A stretch of DNA of 64,000 nt from Desulfovibrio sp. UCD-KL4C (GTDB lineage: Bacteria; Desulfobacterota; Desulfovibrionia; Desulfovibrionales; Desulfovibrionaceae), in assembly GCF_006210265.1 (NCBI RefSeq), contig NZ_VCNC01000004.1, forward strand, positions 124,001 to 188,000, read 5' to 3'. Position numbers and translations under genes: made by a program. The notes below the pieces were generated by a model. That model was not told the DNA's origin and did no database searches. It was given only the letters and a program-made list of their open reading frames with translations. Shown piece after piece: positions 50,088 to 58,929 of the stretch. Position 1 is the stretch's first letter. Each line of letters begins with the position of its first letter.

Positions 50088-51518
50088 ATGATTATACCGG
50101 TAATTCTTTCAGGCGGAAGCGGAACCAGATTATGGCCACTTTCCCGTAAATTGTACCCCAAGCAACTCCTTGATTTAACTGGAAACGAGTCTTTGTTACA
50201 GGCGACCGCTAATCGCGGATGCGGTATAAAGGGTGCCGGGAATCCTATAATTGTGTGTAATGAGTCTCACCGCTTTATAGTGGCTGAGCAGCTTAGAGAG
50301 ATTAATCTCCATCCAGATACAATATTTCTTGAACCGGAAGGAAGAAATTCCGCTCCGGCAATAGCTGTTTCGGCTTTTCGTGTGTATGCAGAAAACCCTG
50401 ATGGACTTTTGCTGGTAATGCCGTCTGATCATGTTTTTAAAGATTCGGCAGCGTTCTATGCCGCAGTTGAAGATGGCGTAGCGAGCGCTGAAAATGGTGA
50501 TTTTGTTCTTTTCGGTATTGTTCCGACCTCACCTGAAACTGGTTATGGATATGTTCGGCATGGTGATGCTTCTGATGCAAATAATGTTTTATCAGTCAAA
50601 GAATTTGTTGAAAAACCGGATTATAAAACAGCTCAAACTTATCTTGATTCTGGAGAATATTTTTGGAATAGCGGTGTATTTCTTTTTAAGGCTCAAGTCT
50701 TCCTTGATAAACTTAAGGAGCTTGAGCCAGAGCTTTACGAGGCATGTAGTCTTGCAGTTGAAAAAGCCCATGTTGACCTTGATTTTGTAAGACTCCACGA
50801 AGCAAGTTTTATTTCATGTCCTGCTAAATCTGTTGATTATGCTGTAATGGAAAGAGTTACAAACAGAGTTGTAGTTTCGCTTGATAGCGGCTGGTCAGAT
50901 ATTGGGTCATGGGATTCATTGATGCGGGAATTTCCTGATGATGAGAATGGCAATGTCTTAGTAGGAGATGTTGTTACTGAAGGTGTAACAAATAGTTTCC
51001 TTCATTCATCGGGAAGAATTATCGGTGTTGTCGGCATGGACAATGTTGTGGTTGTAGAAACTGACGATGCGGTCTTAGTGGCGGACCGTAAAAAAACTCA
51101 GGATGTTAAAAAACTGGTTGAAGCGCTCAGTAAAGCCGGACGGGAAGAAGTCTCTGTGCATCGTAAGGTATATCGCCCGTGGGGATCTTATGAGCGAATC
51201 GATTCCGGTGGTAGATTTCAGGTTAAACGTATTGTTGTAAAACCGGACGGTATACTTTCGTCGCAGATGCACTATCACCGAGCGGAGCATTGGGTTGTTG
51301 TCAAAGGAACCGCAATCGTACTTATCGGTGAAAAAGAAATGATGCTTAACGAAGATCAGTCCACATATATTCCTATTGGAGTCAAACATAGGCTTACTAA
51401 TCCTGGTAAAATAGATCTTGAACTCATTGAAGTACAGACCGGGAGTTATCTTGGAGAAGATGACATTTCACGTTTTGACGATGTTTACGGACGTTCAAAG
51501 GAAATGCCTAAGTCGTGA
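50088..51518 (+). CDS. manC: Mannose-1-phosphate guanylyltransferase / mannose-6-phosphate isomerase
   Basis: A 476-residue bifunctional type II PMI/GMP. The nucleotidyltransferase domain starts IIPVILSGGSGTRLWPLSRKLYPKQLLDL, with FLEPEGRNSAPAIAVSA, VMPSDHVFKD and FVEKPDYKTAQTYLDSGEYFWNSGVFLFKA. The C-terminal cupin isomerase domain has RPWGSYERIDSGGRFQVKRIVVKPDGILSSQMHYHRAEHWVVVKGTA and YIPIGVKHRLTNPG. It makes GDP-mannose for polysaccharide or LPS. It is the first plus-strand gene after the long gap facing mucR, so it is a likely target of that regulator. Its stop overlaps the next gene by 4 bases. Confidence 0.95.
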   Translation: MIIPVILSGGSGTRLWPLSRKLYPKQLLDLTGNESLLQATANRGCGIKGAGNPIIVCNESHRFIVAEQLREINLHPDTIFLEPEGRNSAPAIAVSAFRVYAENPDGLLLVMPSDHVFKDSAAFYAAVEDGVASAENGDFVLFGIVPTSPETGYGYVRHGDASDANNVLSVKEFVEKPDYKTAQTYLDSGEYFWNSGVFLFKAQVFLDKLKELEPELYEACSLAVEKAHVDLDFVRLHEASFISCPAKSVDYAVMERVTNRVVVSLDSGWSDIGSWDSLMREFPDDENGNVLVGDVVTEGVTNSFLHSSGRIIGVVGMDNVVVVETDDAVLVADRKKTQDVKKLVEALSKAGREEVSVHRKVYRPWGSYERIDSGGRFQVKRIVVKPDGILSSQMHYHRAEHWVVVKGTAIVLIGEKEMMLNEDQSTYIPIGVKHRLTNPGKIDLELIEVQTGSYLGEDDISRFDDVYGRSKEMPKS

Positions 51519-51811
51519 AGCATGCCGTAATTACAGCTCTGTGCGTTGTTTTATTTTCCTCTTTTGCCAGCGGTTGTCTATGGATTGCGGCCGGGGCTGT
51601 TGGCGTTGCTGTTGTTACTGCAAATATTGACGAATATCAGAATTCAGGATCCAACAGTACTGGAACAGAAGCTCTTGATGAATATCTTGCGGATGAAAAA
51701 GCTGTTGATGACGCTTTGGCAGGAGCTAAATCTGAAAAGATTGAAGTTAAAAAAAATGTGACAATTAGTGATATTATTAACAAGAATGACAGCGAGAGAA
51801 TAACAAACTGA
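51515..51811 (+). CDS. Small lipoprotein
   Basis: A 98-residue protein from a GTG start that overlaps the manC stop (GTGA). The signal peptide MKHAVITALCVVLFSSFASGC ends in a lipobox with Cys21. Then WIAAGAVGVAVVTANIDEYQ, somewhat like the start of DUF3568 lipoproteins, and an acidic C-terminus (DEYLADEKAVDDALAGAKSEKIEVKKNVTISDIINKND) follow. Coupling to manC suggests an envelope role, but I do not recognise a function. Confidence 0.65.
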   Translation: MKHAVITALCVVLFSSFASGCLWIAAGAVGVAVVTANIDEYQNSGSNSTGTEALDEYLADEKAVDDALAGAKSEKIEVKKNVTISDIINKNDSERITN

Positions 51812-51833
51812 TTTATTCCAGTTTTGGCTTGCT

Positions 51834-51861
51834 TTGGTCTTTTTATGAAGTATATTAATAT
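51834..51861 (+). promoter_or_regulatory. Promoter candidate before the double-receiver regulator
   Basis: TTGGTC (51834-51839) and TAATAT (51856-51861) are separated by 16 bases, about 40 bases upstream of the ATG at 51903 and downstream of the small lipoprotein gene. Confidence 0.35.
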
Positions 51862-51902
51862 TTGAAATGTCGCCTAAAATTATCATGAACCGGAGAAATA
51901 TT

Positions 51903-53156
51903 ATGCCCGAGAATTCAAAAGAGACAGTACTTGTTGTTGAAAGCAGCCAGACTCAGGTCCGAATTATCACTGAGCATATCGAAAGTCTGACTTATTTTGA
52001 TACAGTAACAGCTTCTTCGCTTGATGAGGTTGAAGAAATCCTTGAAAACAATGGAGAGGATGTCTTTATAGCTGTACTTAACCTGAATATCAAGGGAGCT
52101 CCGGACGGTGAAGCCGTAGATTATGTTCTTTCACGTAAGATTCCATGCATTATTTTAACTTCAACTTTCGATGAAAAAATTCGTAACCGATTTATTGAAA
52201 AGAATGTTCTTGATTATTTCAACAAGGGAAATAGTAATGGTCTTGACGATATGGTTTCTTTGATCCGTAGAGTTCATTCAAACAGCGATATTAAAGTTGT
52301 TGTTGCTGAAGATAACGGAACAGCCAGAAAAGTTATGTGTAAACTGCTTGAGCGGCTTAATTTTAACGTTTTTGCCGCTGAAGATGGATCTAAAGCCCTA
52401 GCGTATATTCGTGCTAATCCTGATGTTCAACTTTTACTTACTGATTATGAAATGCCTGAGCTTGATGGATTTGAACTGGTTGCGGAGGTTCGTAAAACTC
52501 ATACCAGAGATCAATTGGCTATCCTTGGGGTTTCTGCTCATGACTCCGGTGCTATTACAGCTAAATTCCTCAAACGCGGGGCTAATGACTTTCTTAAAAA
52601 ACCTTTTGAGGTGGAAGAATTTTCATGGCGTGTCACTAATAACCTCAATGAACTAGATCGTATCTCTTCAATTAAAGATGCTTACAGTCATGACCCACTG
52701 ACGGGGTTTGGCAATATGAAGACTTTCCTTGAACAAGGGCGTGAGGTTTTCAATAGCCTTAGTAAACAGGATCGTACTCCCGTTTTAGCCGCATTTAATG
52801 TGGATAATTTACTGGAAATAAGCTCTAAATTTGGATGGGATGCAGGGGCTGCCGCTCTAAAAAAAGCTGCTTCGAATCTTGAGCAACAGTCGCTCGGCTG
52901 GTTGCTTTCTGCTCGCTGGGATGGTGGTTTTCTTATTTTGGCTGAAGATCCTGAGATCTTGAAGAATGACCTCGTTGCAGCGCAGACAAGCTTTGCAAAG
53001 AGTGCCGTCGGTGTTGCCGGAGAAAGATTTAAAGCAACGGCGTCATTTGCTGTTTGCAAAGCCGGAGAAGACAGTCTTGATGCGACTATGTCGAAAGTTG
53101 TTACTGTTCTCGATAAGATGCAGTCCATCGGAGTGGATTCTTTCCGCTTTGTGTAG
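51903..53156 (+). CDS. Double-receiver response regulator with degenerate GGDEF domain (PleD-like)
   Basis: A 417-residue protein. The ATG at 51903 is chosen because GGAG lies 7 bases upstream; an earlier frame start at 51867 lacks this. The first receiver (about 8-120) has Asn in place of the phospho-acceptor Asp (AVLNLNIKG) and a weak acidic pocket, so it is probably not phosphorylated. The second (about 132-250) is intact: VVAEDNG, Asp in LLTDYEMPELDG, Ser in ILGVSAHD and Lys in FLKKPFE. The last 150 residues follow the GGDEF fold (DPLTGFGNMKTFLEQ) but the signature loop reads RWDGGF, so cyclase activity is unlikely. Confidence 0.8.
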   Translation: MPENSKETVLVVESSQTQVRIITEHIESLTYFDTVTASSLDEVEEILENNGEDVFIAVLNLNIKGAPDGEAVDYVLSRKIPCIILTSTFDEKIRNRFIEKNVLDYFNKGNSNGLDDMVSLIRRVHSNSDIKVVVAEDNGTARKVMCKLLERLNFNVFAAEDGSKALAYIRANPDVQLLLTDYEMPELDGFELVAEVRKTHTRDQLAILGVSAHDSGAITAKFLKRGANDFLKKPFEVEEFSWRVTNNLNELDRISSIKDAYSHDPLTGFGNMKTFLEQGREVFNSLSKQDRTPVLAAFNVDNLLEISSKFGWDAGAAALKKAASNLEQQSLGWLLSARWDGGFLILAEDPEILKNDLVAAQTSFAKSAVGVAGERFKATASFAVCKAGEDSLDATMSKVVTVLDKMQSIGVDSFRFV

Positions 53157-53165
53157 GCAATAATT

Positions 53166-53399
53166 ATGTTGATTTTAAAATGCGCCGCATGTCGGAGAAA
53201 ACTTTTAAAGTACTACAAGATAGGGCAGGGGGAAGTTCACCGTTGCCATAAAGAGCGGATTAAGAAAGTCTGGAATCTGGAAGAAAAAAGCGGGAAGATT
53301 TTCTGCCCATGTGGTAATTCATATGGGATAGATCGCGGCTCATATTACACTATGGATAAGAAGGCTTTTACTTATTCAGGGACAAAAGAGAATAGTTAA
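53166..53399 (+). CDS. Small zinc-ribbon protein
   Basis: A 77-residue basic protein with Cys residues at 6, 9, 27, 48 and 50: ILKCAACRRKLLKYYK, then VHRCHKERIKKVW and IFCPCGNSYGIDRGSYYTM. The spacing suggests one zinc-ribbon or treble-clef-like knot, related in look to Com-type small regulators. It starts 9 bp after the regulator gene and ends with a stop that overlaps the stop of the convergent HAD gene (53396-53399). No good ribosome site is seen, so coupling to the upstream gene is likely. The function is unknown. Confidence 0.6.
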   Translation: MLILKCAACRRKLLKYYKIGQGEVHRCHKERIKKVWNLEEKSGKIFCPCGNSYGIDRGSYYTMDKKAFTYSGTKENS

Positions 53400-53866
53400 T
53401 ATCTTAATGTGGTCATGAGCCTTATAGGGTGTGTAAAAAGTCCCAAGGCATGAGCTATGTCAGAAGCTGCGATATCTGCAGAGCGTGCGGCAATCATAGA
53501 CATGCATTCCGGGCCTGAGACTACAATTCCAAGGGCTGATTCTTTAAGCATGAGTGCATCGTTGCGACCGTTCCCGATGCATGCACACTTCTTTGCTCCG
53601 ACTGAATTTATATAATCAAGTTTAGCTTGGTCTTCTGATGTGCCGCTAATGATGTGTATAGCGACAGGTAATTCTGCTAAGTTTTCTTCACATTGTCCGA
53701 AAGTGTCGGCTGTCAGCACGTGTACTTCAATATCAACAGAAAGTTCTTTGATTATCTTACCTATTCCGGGTGTTAGATTGCCATCAAGAGCTATTGTTCC
53801 ATTGTAATCCATAATAAGATGTTCAATGTTAAGCGGCCCAAAGCCCGGGATATTAAGACTAATCAT
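53396..53866 (-). CDS. HAD-superfamily phosphatase, P-type-ATPase-like soluble domain
   Basis: A 156-residue HAD protein. Motif I is LIMDYNGTIALDG with the nucleophile Asp, motif III/IV is IGNGRNDALMLKESALGIVV, and the C-terminal SIMSMIAARSADIAASDI-type end resembles the P domain of P-type ATPases without the membrane part. Such stand-alone ATPase-P-like phosphatases are known from sulfate reducers and archaea; the substrate is unclear. AAAGG lies 8 bases before the ATG. It follows amiC by 40 bp in the same direction. Confidence 0.8.
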   Translation of the reverse strand: MISLNIPGFGPLNIEHLIMDYNGTIALDGNLTPGIGKIIKELSVDIEVHVLTADTFGQCEENLAELPVAIHIISGTSEDQAKLDYINSVGAKKCACIGNGRNDALMLKESALGIVVSGPECMSMIAARSADIAASDIAHALGLFTHPIRLMTTLRY

Positions 53867-53906
53867 GATCTGATCCTTTTTATGCTCGATTTTTTGTACT
53901 TAATAC

Positions 53907-55676
53907 CTAGATACTGGCATATCTTTCAATCTGTTTTTTGTACTCCAGTACTCCTTTTACTATTCCGTCAGCGATGTAGCCAAGGTATTTGTCCGACCTA
54001 AGTCTTGAAGATTCTGTTTTATTTGTAATATATCCTAGCTCCACTAGTACTGACGGCATCTTTGCGCCCATTAAAACATAGAAGGGAGCTTCGCGTACGC
54101 CCTGATCTTTTATGGACCATTTTCTGCGAACATTAGTTAAGACTTTTGTCTGAATTTTTTTGGCTAAATCTTTACTTTCTTTCATTTTTGAATTCAGCAT
54201 GAGGTCTGTCAGGATAACTTGTAGATCGCTGATGCGTTTAGCCGAAATAGCATTTTCACGTGCTGCTACGCGGACAGCATTGCGATTGCGTGCAAGGTTG
54301 AGAGTGTATGTTTCAAGACCATTAATTGAGGATTTGCGGTGAGCATTGCAATGGATGGATATAAACATATCCGCCTTTTTGATATTGGCCATTGCTGTAC
54401 GCTCTTCCAGAGGAATAAACACATCTGTAGATCTGGTGTAGAGAATGTTAAACCCTGCTCTTTTTAATTTGGCGGCCAGAATTTTTGCAAAACGCAAATT
54501 GATATCTTTTTCTCGCAATCCATGACCACTGGCTCCCGGATCTTTTCCGCCATGCCCTGGGTCGATCATAATTGTTTTAAAGGTAAGCCCCAGTTGTTCA
54601 AGCAGGTCTCCAGCCATAGCTTTGCTGTTTGCAGGAGGAGTGTACTTTGCCGCGCGTGTTCTTTTTTTTGCCCGTCTAACTTTTGAGGTGATTTTTTTCT
54701 TGGCAACACCGGCTTCTGGAGCTTGTACATCGACAACCAGTCTGAAAGGGTTTTCCAGTGGGAAAATTTTATAATCCTGCATGGAGTTGAAATCCAGTAC
54801 AACTCTAGTTGTGCGTGGATCCCGCTGTGCAGAGCGGATGTCTTTTAAAATGCCATCGGCAACATCTGTAGCCTTGTGTACATTGTTTCCAAGTATAGTG
54901 TTTTCCAGATCAATATAGAGTCTATGAGGACGGTTAACACTTTGATTCGGATTTAAGAGCTGGTAGCGAAAGCGAACTTCTTCATCAAGGTCCAGAACAA
55001 CACGTGTGTACGAATCACTACTGGTATATCTTACAGCCATGAGCTTAGCACGATTACTTGACGATTTTCTTACTTTCGGGGCTGAAGCTGGAACGATAGT
55101 TCCTGATGGTTTTGAGCGTTTAGCCTGTGTTTTTCCTTTTTTTGAAAGTCCACTGCGATCCATGGAATCTAGTCTGGACCTAGCTTTGGAATACATATCA
55201 GATTTGGAGTACCGATGGACTATTGTCAGGTAGTCGGAGTAGGCTAGATTCTTTTCATTAAGTTTTCTCCGGCGTATTTCAGCTCTTCTGAAGATACTGT
55301 CATCAGTCCAAGCGTGGGAGGGGAAGTTTGATATCATGCGGCCGTAATAATCAACGGCTTTTCTTAAATCCTTTTTCATTCCACTATGATAACCTAATTC
55401 CTCATACGACCTACCAAGATAATATAGAGATTTAGGAGCATATTGTCCGCGTGGTGATCTTTTGAAAACCTTTCTAAACTTTTTAGCAACCTTATCCCAT
55501 TCTGAGCGATACTGTGCTTTTTTGCTGTTTTTCGATAGCGCATGGAATTGTTTCCATGCAATGGTGAACTCGTCTTTAATGCTCGCTCCGAATGCTTGGG
55601 CAGGAGTTACCGAAACAAGAAGCCCGGCAAGTAAGAGCCCCATCACTAGGTTTTGAAAGAATATTTTGCGTATCAT
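53907..55676 (-). CDS. amiC: N-acetylmuramoyl-L-alanine amidase, AmiC-like with AMIN domain
   Basis: A 589-residue periplasmic amidase. It has a Sec signal peptide (MIRKIFFQNLVMGLLLAGLLVSVTPAQA), a TPR-like helical part (about 35-190, with repeated YYLGRSYEELGYHSG-type helices) and an AMIN domain (about 215-325, AVRYTSSDSYTRVVLDLDEEVRF). The catalytic Amidase_3 domain (about 365-585) carries zinc ligands in MIDPGHGGKDPGASG, LREKDINLRFA and ISIHCNAHR, and the catalytic Glu in VLVELGYITN. It cleaves the amide between MurNAc and the stem peptide, normally at division. The N-terminal TPR-like part is an extra compared with E. coli AmiC. Confidence 0.93.
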   Translation of the reverse strand: MIRKIFFQNLVMGLLLAGLLVSVTPAQAFGASIKDEFTIAWKQFHALSKNSKKAQYRSEWDKVAKKFRKVFKRSPRGQYAPKSLYYLGRSYEELGYHSGMKKDLRKAVDYYGRMISNFPSHAWTDDSIFRRAEIRRRKLNEKNLAYSDYLTIVHRYSKSDMYSKARSRLDSMDRSGLSKKGKTQAKRSKPSGTIVPASAPKVRKSSSNRAKLMAVRYTSSDSYTRVVLDLDEEVRFRYQLLNPNQSVNRPHRLYIDLENTILGNNVHKATDVADGILKDIRSAQRDPRTTRVVLDFNSMQDYKIFPLENPFRLVVDVQAPEAGVAKKKITSKVRRAKKRTRAAKYTPPANSKAMAGDLLEQLGLTFKTIMIDPGHGGKDPGASGHGLREKDINLRFAKILAAKLKRAGFNILYTRSTDVFIPLEERTAMANIKKADMFISIHCNAHRKSSINGLETYTLNLARNRNAVRVAARENAISAKRISDLQVILTDLMLNSKMKESKDLAKKIQTKVLTNVRRKWSIKDQGVREAPFYVLMGAKMPSVLVELGYITNKTESSRLRSDKYLGYIADGIVKGVLEYKKQIERYASI

Positions 55677-55959
55677 TTTATGTAAGTATCTGTTTTTTAT
55701 TAGTTATCATAGGATATCAAAGCTCACTAAATTGGTGCATATTTGGTCTAAAAAAAGTTTAGATGTTTTCTTAATAAGCTTGCATTGGCTAAAAATCAAC
55801 CATGTATATATTTAGGTAATAAATTGTATTAGCAAAAGTTGATTTCTATACTTTTCAGAGTAGCTAGGGAAAGCTGGACTGGCCTCATTTTTTATGTAAT
55901 TGGCATGACTGTTGTCGGTAAAATCGAAACAATCAAACATTCATTTTGGAGATAGGCGA
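55677..55959. promoter_or_regulatory. Divergent amiC-glpX gap with promoter candidates
   Basis: A 283-bp AT-rich divergent gap. On the plus strand, TGGCATG-N4-TTGTC (55901-55916) resembles a sigma-54 -24/-12 site but lacks the C of the -12 GC. TTGGCT and TATATT separated by 16 bases, further upstream, could be a sigma-70 site. GGAG 8 bases before the glpX ATG is a good ribosome site. I saw no clear promoter for amiC. Confidence 0.25.
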
Positions 55960-56943
55960 ATGGAAGCTCCTCAGAGAAATTTAGCTCTTGATCTTGTCCG
56001 TGTAACCGAAGCTGCTGCACTGGCCTCTGCCAGATGGCTCGGACGCGGCGATAAGAATTCCGGTGATCAGGCTGCTGTGGATGCAATGCGTCTCAGCTTT
56101 AACAGTCTCGCAATCAGCGGAACCGTTGTTATCGGTGAGGGTGAGAAAGATCATGCCCCCATGCTTTATAACGGCGAAAAATTGGGTGCAGGCGAAGGGC
56201 CGGGAATGGACGTTGCTGTTGATCCGGTAGAAGGAACCAACCTTCTTGCTTACGGTCGTCCAAACGCTATTTCTGTCGTGGGTGTTGCTCCTACAGGCAT
56301 GATGCTTGATCCGGGGCCTAGTTTTTATATGCAGAAGCTCGTTGTTCCAACTGCTGCGAGGAATATGGTTGATATCAATGCACCGGTTAAGGATAACCTT
56401 ACTAAAATAGCAAAAGCTCTTAATAAAGATGTTGATGATCTAGTTGTTTTTGTTCTTGAAAAACCTCGTCATCATGGCCTTATTCAAGAAATTCGTGATG
56501 CCGGAGCTAGAATTCAGTTGCACACTGACGGTGACGTTGCCGGAGCATTGATGGTCGTTGATCCTCGTTGTCAGGTTGATGTTATGATGGGAACAGGCGG
56601 AACGCCTGAAGGCGTTCTTGCTGCTTGCGCTATCAGAATTATGGGCGGAGAAATGTTCGCCAGATTCGATCCTCAATCCGAAAATGAAAAAATAGCGATG
56701 GAAGATCAGGGCTATGACCTGCGTGACATTATGACCGTTAATGATCTTGTCAAAAGTGATGATATTTTCTTTTCCGCAACAGGTATTTCAGGCGGAACAT
56801 TCCTGCGTGGAGTGCGTTACCTCGGTTACGGAGCGGAAACAACTTCGCTTGTAATGCGCGGTAAAACTGGAACTGTTCGTCAGATTGAAGCTGTTCATAC
56901 ATGGGATAAACTGATGAAAATCAGTGCAGTGAAATACGACTAG
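55960..56943 (+). CDS. glpX: Class II fructose-1,6-bisphosphatase
   Basis: A 327-residue lithium-sensitive phosphatase-fold enzyme of gluconeogenesis. Family marks are NLALDLVRVTEAAALASARWLGRGDKN, GTVVIGEGEKDHAPMLYNGEKLG and the metal/catalytic block VDPVEGTNLLAYGRPNAISV, with GTGGTPEGVLAACAIRIMGGEMF near 220. The ATG at 55960 is preferred (GGAG 8 bases upstream) over a TTG 16 codons earlier. It hydrolyses fructose-1,6-bisphosphate in the cytoplasm and fits an organism growing on C2-C3 compounds. A strong terminator follows. Confidence 0.96.
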   Translation: MEAPQRNLALDLVRVTEAAALASARWLGRGDKNSGDQAAVDAMRLSFNSLAISGTVVIGEGEKDHAPMLYNGEKLGAGEGPGMDVAVDPVEGTNLLAYGRPNAISVVGVAPTGMMLDPGPSFYMQKLVVPTAARNMVDINAPVKDNLTKIAKALNKDVDDLVVFVLEKPRHHGLIQEIRDAGARIQLHTDGDVAGALMVVDPRCQVDVMMGTGGTPEGVLAACAIRIMGGEMFARFDPQSENEKIAMEDQGYDLRDIMTVNDLVKSDDIFFSATGISGGTFLRGVRYLGYGAETTSLVMRGKTGTVRQIEAVHTWDKLMKISAVKYD

Positions 56944-56978
56944 CAGTTTTTTTGTACAAAAGATTGAAGTTTTATAGT

Positions 56979-57016
56979 AAACGGCCCTGATATTATATTT
57001 TCAGGGCCGTTTTTAT
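56979..57016 (+). terminator. Intrinsic terminator after glpX
   Basis: AAACGGCCCTGA pairs with TCAGGGCCGTTT around a 10-nt AT loop, followed by a T-rich tail. It lies 35 bp after the glpX stop. Confidence 0.9.
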
Positions 57017-57025
57017 TTTAAGAGC

Positions 57026-57265
57026 TTAAGATTCAACTCCATCTAATTTATCACAGATTATTTCTGAATCTTCAGGGCTGGATACGGAGTTTAGCTCTTT
57101 GCTTTCACCGTGACAGGAAATACCGTCTGCCCTGATTTGTACGTATCCTGCGGAAAGAACTTTTGTGTATGGAATTTGTTCTCTGAATTCAAGAAAGCCG
57201 ATACGGTTAGGAAACAGAATAGGAAGAGCTTCACCGGAAAAGTCCTCGAACATAATATATTTCAT
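57026..57265 (-). CDS. Small conserved-looking hypothetical protein
   Basis: A 79-residue acidic protein from the ATG at 57265, with AAAAGG 7-8 bases upstream. A longer frame to 57385 has no ribosome site. The sequence starts MKYIMFEDFSGEALPILFPNR and continues FLEFREQIPYTKVLSAGYVQIRADGISCHGESKEL, without a membrane helix or a known motif to me. It is preceded by a divergent gene and faces the glpX terminator. I do not recognise a function. Confidence 0.6.
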   Translation of the reverse strand: MKYIMFEDFSGEALPILFPNRIGFLEFREQIPYTKVLSAGYVQIRADGISCHGESKELNSVSSPEDSEIICDKLDGVES

Positions 57266-57444
57266 GATATAACCTTTTTGTCGTGCGTCGCCGCAACGTA
57301 TTCTTCTTTGAGTGTATTCCGTAATTATTATAAATTTGATCCATGAGGTTACAGGCTGCGGCAGTTGCCCATAATCTTCTAACATACTATAGCGATATAT
57401 CCGTCAGATCAAGAGCCGCTTGTTAAGCGTTTCGGAGGATTTAA

Positions 57445-57843
57445 ATGAAAGACGAAGAAAAAGACTCGGTTCCGCTTGATACTAACAGTCTTGCTGTTAT
57501 GAGAACAGTGCTTGCAAATGAGCGAACCTTTCTTGCTTGGTGTCGCACTGCACTTGGACTTTTAGGATTCGGTTTTGTTCTTGAAAAAGCAGGTCTGTAT
57601 TTGAAACACTTAGTTCCTGATATTGATCCGCATTTATCAAAGGACTTGGGGTTACTCAGTATTTTTGCCCTTCTTTCAGGGCTACTCGTACTTATAGGTG
57701 CTGCGTGGAGATTTTTCAGTATTGAGAAACAGATTGGTTCAAATCTTGGCAGAATGACTCCTGTTCCTGAGGTGTTGGTTTTATTTGCTGTTGCACTTGT
57801 CCTGATTATAAGTGTTTTTTCTGGAAATATGCTTTTCTTTTAG
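57445..57843 (+). CDS. DUF202 (YidH-like) membrane protein
   Basis: A 132-residue protein with the DUF202 signature LANERTFLAWCRTALGLLGFGFVLEKAGLYLKH (near 27-58) and three hydrophobic spans (about 38-55, 75-95, 110-130). YidH-type inner-membrane proteins are widespread and their role is not defined. GGAGGA lies about 5 bases before the ATG, a strong ribosome site. The heptosyltransferase gene follows after 27 bp. Confidence 0.88.
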   Translation: MKDEEKDSVPLDTNSLAVMRTVLANERTFLAWCRTALGLLGFGFVLEKAGLYLKHLVPDIDPHLSKDLGLLSIFALLSGLLVLIGAAWRFFSIEKQIGSNLGRMTPVPEVLVLFAVALVLIISVFSGNMLFF

Positions 57844-57870
57844 AACAAAGCTTTAAAATATAGATTATTA

Positions 57871-58929
57871 ATGAAAGATAATTATAGAAAAATTGCTTTA
57901 TGGCAAACTGCTTTTCTTGGAGATGCAGTACTTACATTGCCTTTTATCAAAGCTCTTTCGCTGCGTTTCCCAGAAGCTGAAATTCATCTTTTTGTGCGTA
58001 AGGGAATTGAGTCTCTTTTTGAGTCGCAAAAGGAGCTCACTGCTATTCACGGGTTTGCCAAGCGTGGCAATCAAAAAGGGATTGGAGACGCTTTTCGGCT
58101 TGGAAGAGAGCTAGGAGCGCAGGGATTTGATCTTTGGATATCAGCTCATACAAGCATGCGTTCCGGTCTTATCAGTCTAGCTACAGGTATTTCTTATCGT
58201 ATTGGATATGATAAACCTTTGTTTAATCGTTTTGCCTATACACAAAGGGTTAAGCGCAGATTCGATCAGTTTGAGGAAGTTGAAAGGTTAATGGCTCTCG
58301 GTTTGCCTTTAGGGATCAGCGGAATAGCTCCTGCTTTTGAACTTAATCTACCGGAAGTCGCAATTGAAGAAGCTTCAACTTTTTTTGGAAAAATTTCTGA
58401 TGCACCTGTAATAGGCTTTCATCCCGGTTCAACTTGGGAAACTAAAAAATGGCCTGAGCAGAATTTTGCGGCAACTATTGCAAAATCTCTTGAGGCCGGT
58501 TTTCGTGTTGTTCTGTTTGGTGGTCCGGGTGAAGAAGCGACCTGTTCTCAAATTGTAGAGCAGTCAGGCAGAGCAGATGAGATAATCAATCTTGCCGGAA
58601 AATTAAATCTTCCTAAGCTTGCAGCCTACATAAAGAACCTGGACGTATATATCAGTAATGATTCAGGGCCGATGCATATTGCATGGGTTCAACATGTTCC
58701 TTTGGTTGCTCTTTTCGGCCCCACTGTCCGTAAATTTGGTTTTTTCCCCAGAGGGGACAATTCTACTGTGCTGGAATCTCCTGAAATTTTGAACTGCAAG
58801 CCTTGTGGTCTTCATGGCGGGAAAACATGCCCTAAGAAACATCATAAATGTATGACAGGTATAACTGTTGAAATGGTCTGGTCGGAAATTATAAAAAAAG
58901 TGGAAATGCGGGGGGATCTTCGTTGCTAA
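57871..58929 (+). CDS. GT9 family lipopolysaccharide heptosyltransferase
   Basis: A 352-residue GT-B transferase of the ADP-heptose:LPS family (WaaC/WaaF). It starts IALWQTAFLGDAVLTLPFIKALSLRFPEAEIHLFVRKG. The donor domain has IGFHPGSTWETKKWPEQNFA, VVLFGGPGEEATCSQI and YISNDSGPMHIAWVQHVPLVALFGPT, with the ADP-heptose-binding Asp-Ser-Gly. A Cys cluster at the end (LNCKPCGLHGGKTCPKKHHKCM) is common in WaaF-like proteins. It adds a heptose to the inner LPS core. The TTG start of the next gene lies inside its last codons. Confidence 0.92.
   Translation: MKDNYRKIALWQTAFLGDAVLTLPFIKALSLRFPEAEIHLFVRKGIESLFESQKELTAIHGFAKRGNQKGIGDAFRLGRELGAQGFDLWISAHTSMRSGLISLATGISYRIGYDKPLFNRFAYTQRVKRRFDQFEEVERLMALGLPLGISGIAPAFELNLPEVAIEEASTFFGKISDAPVIGFHPGSTWETKKWPEQNFAATIAKSLEAGFRVVLFGGPGEEATCSQIVEQSGRADEIINLAGKLNLPKLAAYIKNLDVYISNDSGPMHIAWVQHVPLVALFGPTVRKFGFFPRGDNSTVLESPEILNCKPCGLHGGKTCPKKHHKCMTGITVEMVWSEIIKKVEMRGDLRC

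Noticed and set aside
55901-55916. Sigma-54 promoter before glpX
   Set aside because: The -24 part fits but the -12 element reads TTGTC and lacks the GC; listed only as a weak candidate in the gap entry.
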